Shown: in pieces, positions 1 through 10,698 of the stretch
Layout: every line of letters starts with the position of its first letter
Position numbering within the stretch: the first letter of the stretch is position 1
Assembly (NCBI GenBank): GCA_036429605.1
Contig: JAVFKD010000002.1
Span: 3,472,001-3,536,000, forward strand
Origin: Cladobotryum mycophilum
Lineage: Eukaryota > Ascomycota > Sordariomycetes > Hypocreales > Hypocreaceae
Reading direction: 5' to 3'
Length of the DNA stretch: 64,000 nt
Notes under the pieces: generated by a model
The model's database searches: none
What the model saw: only the letters and a program-made list of their open reading frames with translations
What the model was told of the DNA's origin: nothing
Made by a program: the position numbers and the translations under genes

Positions 1-42
1 AATTTTGGTCTCTCATACCGATTGAACAATGAGTTGCAGTCT

Positions 43-1004
43 TCAAAGATAGCCAGGCTCTTGAGCGGTTTCACTCTCCCTAGGAGCTCGGTTAGGTCCA
101 TTTGGTAATCTACGATCAATCAGCATTTTAATCAAGACCGCTGTGGAAACGGATGGCACAAACTGCTCTCGAGAAGGGGGCTAATCTCGCGCCAGATCTC
201 TAGAGTTAAAATCTCAACGCCCGGCAGGCTCTGAAGAATCCTGCCCAGTGCCACGGGATCAAAAGCACGAAAGTACTGTCGACGTATGAGCAGTCCCTTG
301 ACCACGGAGACGCTTGAGAGTTCTTTATTTGCCCCTTCACGAAATCCGCTGAAATCGAGCTCCATCTGGTTGCTGAAAACACGCTCCGCTGAATGTCCTT
401 CAGGCTCAGATATCCTTACACCATTTAACCAGCCGTGTCTATGATGGCGGCGGCGCTCAGAAGCAGATTGTGGAAGTGTCGTGCAAGGTACAAGTGCAGC
501 ATACTCTCTATATGTGCACTTTTCGTCCTGCGCATGTGGATAAATGCCTTTGTCGATCCGATAGTCGGGAAAGTAGTGATAACGGTCACTCGGAGAGTGT
601 ACGCTAAGTTCCAAGACAAGGCCTCCATCGCCCACCTCCCAGGAACTCAATGCCCCTAGTAGGCTCCATATGGCTCTGGTGAATCTCCGGTTGGCTCGGG
701 CTTCCTCTTCTCGAGTTTGGTTCTTCTTGTAGTGGGAGCAACTGTACGGGGGAGTTTCGAACCGTAGCCAGATGTGCTTGACGAGCCGTCTCCTTTCTGG
801 ATAAACAATTTGGTTGAATTTGCTGATACATGACGGACGCAAAATCAGTCTGTGGAAGTTCCTCGCCTCGAAGAAATCTTGCCATTCTGCATTCACGCTG
901 GCGTAGGCGCACGTCTTGCTGCCGTCATCACTGAGCAGCTTCAAGATCATAAGCCTGATCTCACAAGGGAGAGCGTACCACCCAAGTGTCATGGTGCACA
1001 TCAC
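43..1004 (-). CDS. F-box-like protein with frame break near the C-terminus
   Basis: The N-terminus (WYALPCEIRLMILKLL, about residues 9-24) looks like a fungal F-box helix: hydrophobic, with a leading Pro and an LxxEI(R)xxIL pattern. Such proteins are usually SCF ubiquitin-ligase adaptors; the substrate is unknown. The following 200 residues resemble the large ascomycete family with this architecture (a conserved arginine-rich middle and a C-terminal 'LPGVEILTLEIW' segment). As written, the frame stops at 132 (290 aa). A run of five G at 176-180 lies just before the end; one extra base there would carry the frame on to a stop at 43-45 (about 320 aa). I give the longer span but the C-terminal extension is inference. 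The start may be the second or third Met. The F-box call is moderately sure and the family match is from memory of general patterns. Confidence 0.55.
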
Positions 1005-1560
1005 GCTTTATAAAGAAAGATTGAAAGAAGGTATTGGAGAAGTGAAAATGATGCGAAGGATATAATAGAAGTACAATATGATAGAGCGTGTTGAGGAAAT
1101 TTTGCATTTGCTTTGCGTTGCTTTGCCTTGTCTAGGTTGCTTTGCTTCGTTTTGAGTTGTTATTTCGTCTCTTTCAAGTAGCCCGTTCTCACTTGCCCCC
1201 TAACATCAAAGCTCTTGCATCTTTGTGGTGCCGAGGTTGGGAGTGTGGGAGAGCAGGAATGATGCTCTTCTGCAAATCTACAATTACCTAAGTAAGGCTT
1301 CGAAGCAAACCATCTCGTTTCGTCAGGGTCAGATCAAGTGGAAAGCGCAATTATCTATGTAGCTTTGCGTATTTCTACTACTATGGAAGTATACTTACTC
1401 GCTAGCATCAGATCAAAGTACTAAGACAGCTACTCAGATAGCGTGTCATATTCCTATTATGCGCAATACCTTCCTTCAATAATGTAGAGACATCTCCATC
1501 AGCCAGTTCCAACGAAATGAGTAGGATGATAATGTACTGAATGTCAACAGGATTGATACA
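1005..1560. other. Intergenic, upstream of F-box gene
   Basis: No gene seen. This is the promoter side of the F-box gene and the upstream flank of the 5S gene. Short ORFs here have no recognisable similarity. Confidence 0.5.
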
Positions 1561-1564
1561 TATA
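1561..1564 (+). promoter_or_regulatory. TATA-like element at -29 of 5S rRNA gene
   Basis: TATA lies exactly 29 to 26 bases before the first base of the 5S gene. All three 5S copies in this window have a TATA/ATAT/TATG element at the same distance, the position known for the upstream element of dispersed 5S genes in filamentous ascomycetes such as Neurospora. Confidence 0.65.
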
Positions 1565-1589
1565 GGTTACAATTGTTGCATCAACTTTC

Positions 1590-1708
1590 ACATACGACCA
1601 TATCCATTGGAATATACGGGATCCCGTCCGCTCTCCCATAGTCAAGCCAATGAGAGGCAGATTAGTAGTTGGGTGGGTGACCACCAGCGAACACCGGCTG
1701 TTGTATGT
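1590..1708 (+). rRNA. 5S ribosomal RNA
   Basis: This is a 119-nt match to the fungal 5S consensus. It starts ACATACGACC and ends GTTGTATGT, which pair as helix I. The internal control region is present (GGGATCCCGTCCGCTCTCCC) together with the loop E/helix IV region GTAGTTGGGTGGGTGACCAC. A long T tract follows immediately (1708 onward), the normal RNA polymerase III terminator. Dispersed single 5S genes are usual in filamentous ascomycetes. The short ORF across it is spurious. Confidence 0.95.
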
Positions 1709-3285
1709 TTTTTTTTGTGTCCCTTTCTTTTTGCCAGATGAGGGTGGTGGTGGTTAATAATGTGAGAGGTTTGTTCAAGGGCTTAAGTTCCCATGTGAGG
1801 CTCGTCAAGCATGTGTTAGTTTACCAGGGTAAAATCTGCGACTACAGGGGAGAAATCCCTTTACATGGCCCCTCACGGTACCGGGTTAATATTATTCCGT
1901 GGCCTTCCATAACAGCATCTTCATCAAGCTCATGTATTGCCACTTCTCTGGATGACGGTCTAGGGCGCCTTCTATCCATTTCATCTCTTTATGAAGTTGA
2001 GTTTGGTCTTTACATCAAAGTTTGAAGATACCCTCTTTTTATATTTTAAGAGGTTGGTGAGAGAGAAACAAAACAAAAAACAACGGTAGGGGCGCTACAT
2101 TGATTGAGTGTTTATCTCATAATGAATGATGAGGCTATGACAGTCCAAGATATAGGTCAAGTGGCGAGATTAATGAGGCATGAATAACACTGAGTGCATC
2201 ACACCACTGTAGACTAACTACTAGATAGGTAGGGGTAGGCACTTGTGCACTATTTAGACGAGTTGTATCCGCCATCGCAGGTGTTCTCGTACTTCCCCTC
2301 CAAAACTACTACCCAGGTTGGTATAATGGCGGGGAAACCTAGAGTATCTAGATACATACCCATTCACACCCTGACGAAGAAATATAGACTACTTTGTAGA
2401 CGACAATAGCTACGTAAGTTGCGGGGGAGCTGAAGTGTAGGGGCGAATTGCAAAGCTACCTACATCGTATCATGCGCCCTCTGTTATTAGTGTAATCCTC
2501 ATCTCGTTGTTGCCGGGGCGTCCTTGTGGGTCAGTGGGTGGTGGTAAGTAACCAAACGTTTTATCATCATGAACAAGCAAAAAATTGACTCAATTTGAAC
2601 ACAATATGAAGCCTCGTATAGATGACATTAGCCCTCATTGATTCTTCTAAATAGATATGATCGTCGCATGGACTACAAGGGAGGGAGGGAGGCTCGGCCC
2701 TCGTTATGGAATTTTCCATGCCGTTCAAGACCAAAAGGTCAATTTTGGTGCACTATTACTCAGATGTCAAGTCTTGTATACCTGTATATGACAGGCCTTC
2801 AACAGGGAAATGCATCGGCCCTCCCAAGTCTCATCCCATATTACGTCAGAATAGCAGCGTCCCTCTTTCAGCTATCTACGATGCAACGTAATAGGCGGAT
2901 CGCTGGTATTCCCTTTCAAGCCTTCTGCATGCAAGTTTCATAGCTGGAGATATATGAACGAATCAACATGTCGCGAGTCTATGATGTTGCATTGCTATTG
3001 CATATAGTTTGATGCAACTGTAACTCTCCCCTCCCCTCCCAATCACCACCATAATAACACACACAAAACATGGTATGGCCTGGTGAACAATGGGAGGTGA
3101 GGGGGATATTTGCCGAAACACGGCAGTCGTGAGGTTGGAGAGAGATATGTCTCCTTCATTGTGAGTTTTGTGAGACTATAAATTAAGGATTCCCTCCCAA
3201 TCCATCATATGGTGGTCTCCTCATCCCAAAATTACCAATAGCACATCTTCCTTTTTCATTTAACCATCACCCACTACATACTACC
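1709..3285. other. Intergenic, 5S gene to TIM-barrel-like gene
   Basis: No supported gene. The short ORFs at 1705-2025 and 2638-2943 have no recognisable domain or codon pattern. The last 100 bases before 3286 look like a fungal core promoter/5'UTR, pyrimidine-rich and ending in CTACC before the ATG. Confidence 0.45.
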
Positions 3286-4542
3286 ATGGCGCCCAGAGGT
3301 TTCCCAGACTTCTTGAGCTTCGGCGGTTTCGCCGACTTGACGTATCAAAACGAAGAAGAGTTCGTAGCAGCTCGCGTGTCATCCATCTTTGGCTATGCTG
3401 GCATAGATGGAGCCGGCGACTCTACTACTTTCTTGGTAGATGATTTCAAAACCCGCCGCGTAATCTCTCTCGCAAAAAGCGTGCAGGAGGGGGTTGGCGG
3501 CGGCCATACAGTGCTGCCAGTCTTAGTATCATACACTTGTAACCTCTCTCTGGGTGATGCACAGGCGGGGCTCCAGAATGCAGAAGGCCTTGGACATGGT
3601 TTTGCCAACCTCATCCTGTCACTCAGAGTGGCCAAAGAGTCTACAAGTGGCGAGAGCCCCGTACCCGCGGCATTCATTATCAACCCGGATTTCCTCGGAG
3701 AGGCTCAGAGAAATTTGTCCAACGAATATCAGCTGCCTGTGCGTGAGCCATTGCAGTCTGCTCTTGATCATCAGGCTGTTGATGCTGAGATCCCTGATAC
3801 TATTACAGATTCGCTCCGGGGATATGTGCAAGCTGTTAACTGGTTAATCCGCACAGTTGCCCCCGATATGAGCTTCGGGTGGTCGGCTAGTATCTGGGGC
3901 GCTGGCTCCTCGGGTTGGGTGTACTCTTCAGATCAAAGCCCGGCCGAGGTGGCCAAGGTAACGGCAGACTATATCAAGTTTCTCGGGGTATATGATGCTG
4001 AATATGCCCCTGATTTCCTGGCCGTGGATCGCTATGAAGCCGATGACTTTACTGCGCGCGCCTACATGAACGGCTATTGCTATGGACCCACTGAATGGGG
4101 TCGGTTCTTCGACTTTTGCAAGGCGCTGCATGAGAATCTGAGTGTCCCGGTCCTGCCCTGGCAGATTCCAGCGAGCCATATCCCGACTCAAGCGGACAAC
4201 GTTGAGGACGAATTCGATGCGCAGCACTGGGGCACAGGCGGCAGCTACGTCCTGGGCGACACCGCCGTTGGGTCCGACGTCAACAACATCAACCAAAAAG
4301 TTCTCAGCCTTGGTCTGAACGCGTCTCTCACATGGACAAATAGCATCGAGGAACTCTTCCAAAGGGCCGAGCCATTTGACCTGAGCAAGCCTGCCTATCA
4401 GGATTTCCCGCCGGGCGGCATCTTTGCGGTGTTGCTGGGAGGAGGCGCCACTACCGGCGTCATCTCAACTGTCGGCGATGGGGGTTCGTGGGCAAGAGAA
4501 AAGCTCGCGGCTTATAGCAAAAATCCGGTTCCCCTGGAGTAG
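3286..4542 (+). CDS. Conserved hypothetical protein, possibly a TIM-barrel hydrolase
   Basis: This is an uninterrupted 418-residue frame in a good context (ACC ATG G). There is no signal peptide or membrane segment. The alternation of hydrophobic strands with short polar turns suggests a TIM-barrel glycoside-hydrolase-like fold: 'VLPVLVSYTCNLS', 'AAFIINPDFLG', 'MSFGWSASIWGAGSSGW', 'DFLAVDRYEADDF', 'PVLPWQIPASHIP'. Acidic residues at strand ends (the D and E in DRYEADD) would be natural catalytic candidates, but this is inference. I recognise no named family and cannot give a substrate. It ends just before an A/T-rich inverted repeat and lies tail to tail with pob3. Codon use looks like a normal expressed gene and no introns are needed. 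Confidence 0.8.
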   Translation: MAPRGFPDFLSFGGFADLTYQNEEEFVAARVSSIFGYAGIDGAGDSTTFLVDDFKTRRVISLAKSVQEGVGGGHTVLPVLVSYTCNLSLGDAQAGLQNAEGLGHGFANLILSLRVAKESTSGESPVPAAFIINPDFLGEAQRNLSNEYQLPVREPLQSALDHQAVDAEIPDTITDSLRGYVQAVNWLIRTVAPDMSFGWSASIWGAGSSGWVYSSDQSPAEVAKVTADYIKFLGVYDAEYAPDFLAVDRYEADDFTARAYMNGYCYGPTEWGRFFDFCKALHENLSVPVLPWQIPASHIPTQADNVEDEFDAQHWGTGGSYVLGDTAVGSDVNNINQKVLSLGLNASLTWTNSIEELFQRAEPFDLSKPAYQDFPPGGIFAVLLGGGATTGVISTVGDGGSWAREKLAAYSKNPVPLE

Positions 4543-5023
4543 AATAGCTAGGTAGTTATGCAAGGTAGTTAGGCAGTCTCGGGATGAGAAATTAGGTTTT
4601 TTTCCTTTTTCCCTTTTCCCTTTTTTTTTTAAAAAAAAAGGGAAAAAAGAAAAAGATCTCACCTAGAATATTCTTATTGATGCTATATCTTATTGTCACC
4701 AATACCCGCCCTATGCCTGTACCTGGTGATTCTTGTTCGTGATGGCCGTGGTGGTTCAGTCACCCTGTGTTCTCTTACAGGCCTAAGCAAAATCGGAGCA
4801 CTCTAGATATTACGAGTATAATTCGAAATTCAAGGCGGATTATACAACTATTTGATGACAAGCCTACCATGTTAAGGCTGTAAAAGTGCAATTCCACCCA
4901 CCCTCCTGAACGCCCATCCTTTTGGTCTTTATGGTTTTGCTGAAAAGGAGACGATTGCTCTCCTCAGATGCCCGTGCAAGCCCCTATTCGGCATACAATG
5001 TCCCCCAAGTTTCCCCCATTCAC
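4543..5023. other. Convergent 3' intergenic region
   Basis: The region lies between the stops of two convergent genes. It holds an A/T inverted repeat near its start and otherwise nothing I can name; it probably carries both 3'UTRs. Confidence 0.5.
4605..4655. repeat. T-rich/A-rich inverted repeat (potential hairpin)
   Basis: A run of ten T is followed directly by nine A. The match extends through CCC/GGG and then T-rich/A-rich arms, giving a near-perfect palindrome of about 17 bp per arm. It sits 60-110 bases past the stop of the gene at 3286-4542. It could mark the 3' end region of that transcript or simply be slippage-prone sequence. Confidence 0.6.
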
Positions 5024-6847
5024 TTAGTCGGTTTTCTTCTTCTTCTTCGGTCGCTCCACTTCCTCATCCTCATCCTCATCCATCGCATCATCGTCATCTT
5101 CATCAACATCACTCTCGGCGCTTCCTGAGCCGTCACTATCGTGATTACTATCATATTCTTCAGCCACGTCACTTTCACTGTCGGTGTGGAAATCTTCATC
5201 CACACTCTCTTCGTCCTCGTCGGCAGATCCACGATCGACCTTGGGCGCGACGACCTCATCATCTGAATCGTCCATGGCCTCCTCGCGCAGAGCAGCTGCC
5301 AAAAGGTTGGCATCCTCGTCAATCTCGTTCTTGACGCGCAGACCCTTGAGCTTGAAGAAGGCCTCCAGAGCCTTGAGATCCTCACGGTTAATGTTGCTGA
5401 ACTGCGATGATCCTGCACCGTTCTTCATTTGCACCGTAATGTCAAAGGTTGACAGGGCGGATACAGCGCCACCAACACGAGAGAATGTGACGGACTGTGT
5501 TTGCTCGTAGGCGATGTAAGTAGCTGGCTTGGGCACGAACATGAATGCCTTCTCTAAGCAGTACAAGAAACCCTCGCTGGCTTTGATCGAGCACTTGATA
5601 CCATACTGGCTTCGGTGTCTGAAGAGTCAAGTTAACAAAGCGGATCATAACAATTGGGGTAAACTTTACATACGTGAGGAAGTCCTTTGCCGGAGAGGAA
5701 ATCTTCTTGTTGCCTAGCCCTCTAAATATCTTGGCCACAACGTGGTGCAGAGGCTCTTCGTAATGAGCGTCGAGTTTATCCTTGTACTTGCTTTCCAGTT
5801 CCTCCTTGTCAAGGTTCAGGTCAATCGTCACCTCCTCATCCTTCTTGAACTGCATGACAACAAAGGGATATCGAGTTTGACCTTGCCGCAGAGGTGGGTC
5901 TAGGCCAATAACAAGCAAGCAGTGCATCTCATCGGGCTTTGGAAGTACCATGAATTTCTTGATAGCTTCGTACTGAATCTTGTAGTCGTATGTTTTACCG
6001 CGAAGTCGGAATGAAGCCTCATACATGTCGATATCGAAGCGACCTCTGCCAAGGATGTCAGAAACAAGATCAAAATCATCAATACAAGGAGTACTGCGTA
6101 CCTGGGAGTCAGATGTAGAACGTCGAGGAAGGTGGCGATAGTATCACCAGCAGTCTCGCCAATCTCAGCCTTCTCAATCAGTGTCTCGTAGAAAAGAGTG
6201 GCGGCATTCTTTTCCTCCTCACCACCATCATCGCTGCCAGCCTCCTCGCCCTCAGTCTCCTTCTTGGTCGTTACTCCGGGAATGTAGAAGCGCATTTCCA
6301 CAAGCTGATCCTTTCCAGCGCCTGCCTTCTTGCCCTTACCGCGAGCACCGCCTAGCTTGTCGTCGGTACCAGTGTCGTTTGCGTTGAGGGGTAGGATCAT
6401 CTCAACAGCAACCTCATTTCGGCCGGCCAAGTTGGTGTTCCCGACTTCAGAATAAGGCAGTTCGAAGGCAGGCCGATTTTGAACGCTGAAGGTGAGCTCT
6501 GCCTTTGAAAATTCCGCCTTTCCCCAGTTCCATCCTCTCAAAGCATGTTCCTTGTTCTCGAGAACAGTGCTGTACCAGTTCTTGAAGATTTTGCTCAGGC
6601 GTTCATAGTCCTCCTGTTGGAAACCATCCAGCTGGATAATTCCAGAGTTGCGCTGCAGGATTCGAATTTCGTAGCCTTTCGCGGCACGACTCCATTGTGC
6701 GCCACCAATGTTGCTGTGATCGAGGGTGAAGGTATCGCCGCCGCTCGTGGGCTTCCAGCCAAAACCGGTCTCTGCAAATCTGCACTTGCCACTCTCCTTG
6801 GAGAGGTCAAGGTATATGCTGTCGAAGCTCTCACTAATTGGCGCCAT
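5024..6847 (-). CDS. pob3: FACT complex subunit Pob3 (SSRP1 family)
   Basis: Histone chaperone subunit: with Spt16 it loosens and restores nucleosomes during transcription and replication in the nucleus. Exons by hand: 6847-6102, 6045-5674, 5618-5024, totalling 1713 nt and 570 aa. Introns of 56 nt (GTACGC...GGCAG) and 55 nt (GTATGT...TTCAG) restore frame exactly. Recognisable Pob3 segments include 'FGWKP' and 'GWNWG' in the N-terminal domain, then the PH-like middle with 'GRFDIDMYEASFRLRGKTYD' and 'CLLVIGLDPPLRQGQTRYPF', and 'GIKCSIKASEGFLYCLEKAF' after the second intron. The tail is strongly acidic (Asp/Glu/Ser) and ends in a run of Lys, without an HMG box, as in fungal Pob3. The start at 6847 is chosen because Pob3 proteins begin right before the 'SFDSIYLDLS' segment. 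It is divergent from atg15. Confidence 0.96.
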
Positions 6848-7766
6848 TGTGATTAGCAAAGTGGTTTCTTCATGGTTGATGCTGGGGAAGATTGGAAATC
6901 GAAGAGACAAAGTCCTTGGAGAACAAAGAGGAAGAGGGACGAATCATAGTGCGCCATCTGTTAGGTGCATGACTTATGACGAAAACTTACATGGCAGTCA
7001 TCTTGTGCTTTGAGAAATGATGCGCGACTTGGTTATTGATGGATCGATCCCTCACCTCTTGGGCCTGGTAAAGCTTTGGGAGTAGTGAGGCTACTCTGTA
7101 TAGTTGATTAAATTTGAGCTTAAGCGCGACTGACCGGCCGCGCTGAGACGCGCCACTGGCGAGCAAGTATCCTTTCTGTGGCTAGTGCTGCATTCAAAGT
7201 GGCGGTATTGAGGCTTTCTGAGGCTGGTGCTCTTTCCCTTGAGCCTCGCTGCCTGAAAAGAGACTTTAAGCAGGTACCAAAGGAATTACCAACAAGGCCA
7301 ATCAGGGGTGGGTCCACTAAGGCCAGCGGAAACCAATCATTCTGTAAGCTGAGACCCTGTGGCACCGAGGAGAACCTAAAGCAGATTCGCCCCCACAGCC
7401 TTGTTGGGGAACACTCCACTCAAAGTACAGACTAGCGGAGAGCTATCATTAATGTTAGCAGCTGATAAGGAAAATTGTAACTAGCTACGAAAAGTTACGC
7501 TTTGAGATACTTGATATGATGCAACATCCATCAGGTCAGTTATAAGATACATGCACCTCCCGGAGGCGGTAGCTTGCGAATTCCCCGGACAAGATGACCC
7601 CCTGTAGATAGATAACGTCAGTGCTTCCGGCGCGTGCCAGACAAACCATACCCATCCATCATAGCATCACCTGACATTTACATCTCATCTCAGCCTCCTC
7701 TCGCCGCCTCTATTGTCATCATTTTACCTCTTCTTTGTTCTTCATGATACACGCTTGTTCTTTCTG
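6848..7766. other. Divergent promoter region pob3 / atg15
   Basis: About 0.9 kb separates the two outward-facing starts. A CCAAT motif is visible near 7332 (ACCAATCA). The ORFs inside (7120-7435, both strands) mirror each other and have no recognisable similarity. Confidence 0.5.
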
Positions 7767-9856
7767 ATGGTACAGCCCATCACCACAAATTCGCCCGCAA
7801 TGCCCCGTGGCTTCCGATGCAGCTCCGCTGGCAGAGTCACCGCAACCCTACTGCTATCATTTCTAGCTATCGCTCCGGCTTCAGCGTCAGTAAGCGGTGA
7901 CGTTGCACTCGATCAGCATGTGCTTCTCCCCCCGGCCCAGGCCCGATACTCCCTATACAACCAGAAGTACCGCAGCCAGCCGATCATACATTCACTCTAC
8001 GACACATCTATCACCATGGGACAAACCGACACCCACGGCTTCACAAGAAGCTCGACGTCGTCCATGAAGAATCCCGAATCTTCCTTGCCGCCGACGAGGC
8101 CTATGGCGAGCACGAAATGACACGGCTTAAAGCAAAGAGCCGAGCGATTACGATGGAGCGTCTGGCTGATCGACGTCCCTCTGTCGTGGATCCCATCGTT
8201 GCTGAATCCCGGCGTCGAGGCTTCGTTGCTGCGCTTGATGTATCAGCATGGACCATGGATCAGGTCTCCTCTCCCGATGTGACAGACAAAAATACTGTTC
8301 TGAGCATGGCCTACATGACCGCCGACGCCTATGTCGAAAAAGAAGGCCAGGCAGACTGGCAGGATGTCGGTTCTCCTTTCAACCGGAGTCTCGATTTCGG
8401 TTGGGAGACGGACGGCCTGCGAGGTCATATTTGGGCCGATGAAAGTAACTCAACAGTTGTTATTGGCCTGAAGGGCACTTCTCCTGCTGTTTTCGATGGA
8501 GAGGGTACCACGACCAATGATAAGGAAAACGATAATCTATTCTTCAGTTGCTGTTGTGCTCAACAGGGACAGTGGACTTGGCATAAGGTCTGTGATTGCG
8601 CTACTGGTACCTACTCCTGCAACAATACTTGTGTTGCGGGTTCTCTTCGAGAGGAGAACCGCTACTACGCCGCCGCTCGTGAGCTATATTCCAATGTTAC
8701 AGAGCTCTATCCGAATTCCAATATTTGGCTGGCTGGCCATTCACTAGGCGGCGCTGTCTCTTCTATGATTGCCCTCACATACGGCATACCGGCTGTCACG
8801 TTTGAGGCCGTGCCAGAGGCTCTTCCGGCCTCTCGCCTAGGTCTTCCAGTTCCTCCCGGAGCCGACCCTAGCGCTCCACAGACTCGTGCTTACACGGGAA
8901 CCTACCACTTTGGCCACACTGCAGATCCGATATATATTGGTACATGTAACGGTGCTACTGCCTCATGCTCTTTCGCTGGCTATGCCATGGAATCGACATG
9001 TCATACTGGTTATGAGTGTACATATGATGTTGTTGCAGACATGGGCTGGCGTGTGGGAATTGGTACTCACAAGATCCGAGCAGTTATTCAGGATGTCATT
9101 CTGAAATATGAAACTGTCCCAAAGTGTAGCCTGACCCCCGAATGCCGCGACTGTCCGTTATGGAAGATGTACGAGAGCAATGGAACTGAAACCACGACAT
9201 CGGCAGTCCCTACTACGACAACGCGCACGCGAACACGCACAAGAGCCTGTCAAACACCAGGTTGGTGGGGTTGTCTAGACGAAACAACAGACATGCCCAT
9301 TACAACAACCACTTCTACATCCACCTCAACATGTAAAACCCCAGGTTGGTTTGGATGTAAAGATAAGACGACGCATGTTTCTGCAACATTGACCACCACC
9401 ACACCCACCACTACAACAACTACAACAACTTCTGCTGCTCCAACAACAACCTGCGAGACCCCTGGAAGATTCTGGGGCTGTAATGATGACACGGAGACAA
9501 GTACGGTGCCCACATCAACCACCACTTGCAAGACTCCAGGACGTTTCTGGGGTTGCGATGACTTGCCCTCAGAGACCGGAATCATTACTTCCTTACCTAC
9601 GGCGACTACAGCAACTACAACTTGTGACAACCCTGGTTACTTTTGGGGATGCAATGATGAATCAACGACGACGTCATCAGCCTCGCCATCTTTGTACATT
9701 TCAACACCGCCTATCACTCAAGCCCCCACGTCGATTCCCACCACTATTTCAAGCCCCGCGCCACATACCACCGGCAAATGTATTCATCGAAGCTGGCTTG
9801 GGTACTGCAAGGAAAGAGAAGGAAATGATGCCGACTTCTCACCAGACGAGATATAG
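7767..9856 (+). CDS. atg15: Autophagic vacuolar lipase Atg15 (frame break at a C run)
   Basis: Phospholipase that breaks down autophagic bodies and Cvt membranes in the vacuole lumen, delivered as a type II membrane protein. An N-terminal signal anchor is visible (ATLLLSFLAIAPASAS, near 7840-7889). The characteristic segments follow: 'FTLRHIYHHG', 'RLADRRPSVVDP', 'FGWETDGLRGHIWADE', 'VVIGLKGTSPAVFDGEGTTT', the cysteine-rich 'FFSCCCAQQGQW', and the serine-lipase elbow GHSLGG with later 'FGHTADPIY' and 'CHTGYECTYD'. The N-terminal frame (up to about 7930) and the frame carrying FTLRHIYHHG do not join. One missing C in the run at 7928-7933 explains this, and no good intron does. The ATG could be at 7767 or 7800. 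The C-terminal half is Thr-rich with tandem cysteine repeats (separate entry). Confidence 0.93.
9247..9830 (+). repeat. Tandem cysteine-motif repeats in Thr-rich tail of Atg15
   Basis: Five copies of a Cys-x-(T/N)-P-G-(x)3-4-G-C-x-D motif, plus a degenerate sixth (CIHRSWLGYC), are separated by Thr/Ser-rich linkers of 12-35 residues. Examples: CQTPGWWGCLD, CKTPGWFGCKD, CETPGRFWGCND, CKTPGRFWGCDD, CDNPGYFWGCND. The linkers look like O-glycosylated mucin stalk. At the DNA level the linkers are ACA/ACC-rich and probably vary in copy number. Confidence 0.85.
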
Positions 9857-10698
9857 AAGGTCGATACATGGTCGGCCATGTGAGCATGAATTGGGGATTG
9901 CATAATACGAAGGGAAGACATTTTGGCTACTTTATTTAACTTGGTAGATTGATTGAATGAGGCCACGCTGGGGGAAGCAATCATGTGAGGCGTTTATGAG
10001 ATTTCTTTGTAAGAACAGCATAGCATACAGAATATGCACTACACATAGGTGCTTTGGGATGCTAGGAACTGGATTTGACTTGGGCTTAGATGAGGCGTTT
10101 GTATTCGACCAGCGAGACGGAGTGGCGAGATGATAGATTGATGATTTAGGCAGCACCTTTTTCCTATATCAATTCGACGTTTAGTTTCAAGTTGCTGGCT
10201 GTACAATTTTGATCTCTCTCTCTCTCTCTCTCTTGGCTTTGTCCCAGGAACCAAAACTACCTACTACTCCGCTCTCTTCCCAAGGCAGAAAAAAAGCAAG
10301 CCGCTGATACTTGAATGGAGAGGTAACCCGCCGATGTATTGCCTACAAGTGAAACTACCTGTTACTCAGTCTGAGGGAAATTCGACGAGTCGAGACCATT
10401 TAATTTTTTCAATTGCTGCTAATAAACGAAAAATTATCTTTCAAGTATGAATTGTTGAGCCAATCAACCTATGAAGAGTGTAATTTAATTGGGGTGTGTT
10501 GTGGTGCTTCCTCCGCAACCATGTGCTAAATGTAGCCTGTGTGAGGTGATGTCAGCGCATCGAAATTTTGATCAACGCGTCTTCCCCCTCCATAGGAATT
10601 TTGTTACTCCTTCATACTAACAATTCAATGCAGCTCTACACTTTTAGCGCTTTTAGAGGGCATAGACGGCGCCCATATCAACCACTACTGTATTCATA
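9857..10698. other. Intergenic atg15 to vps72
   Basis: Contains a (CT)n microsatellite at about 10212-10233 and a T/A-rich stretch near 10400. I see no gene. It serves as the atg15 3' flank and the vps72 promoter. Confidence 0.45.

Noticed and set aside
1541..1741. 66-residue ORF at the window's first 5S gene
   Set aside because: The sequence is the 5S rRNA gene itself; the ORF is incidental.
7120..7435. Overlapping ORFs on both strands in the pob3/atg15 intergenic region
   Set aside because: They mirror each other, have no recognisable domain or splice context, and lie in a divergent promoter.
7890..7940. Possible 51-nt intron in atg15 (GTAAGC...CCCAG)
   Set aside because: It has attractive ends but does not bring the conserved frames together; a missing C at 7928-7933 does.
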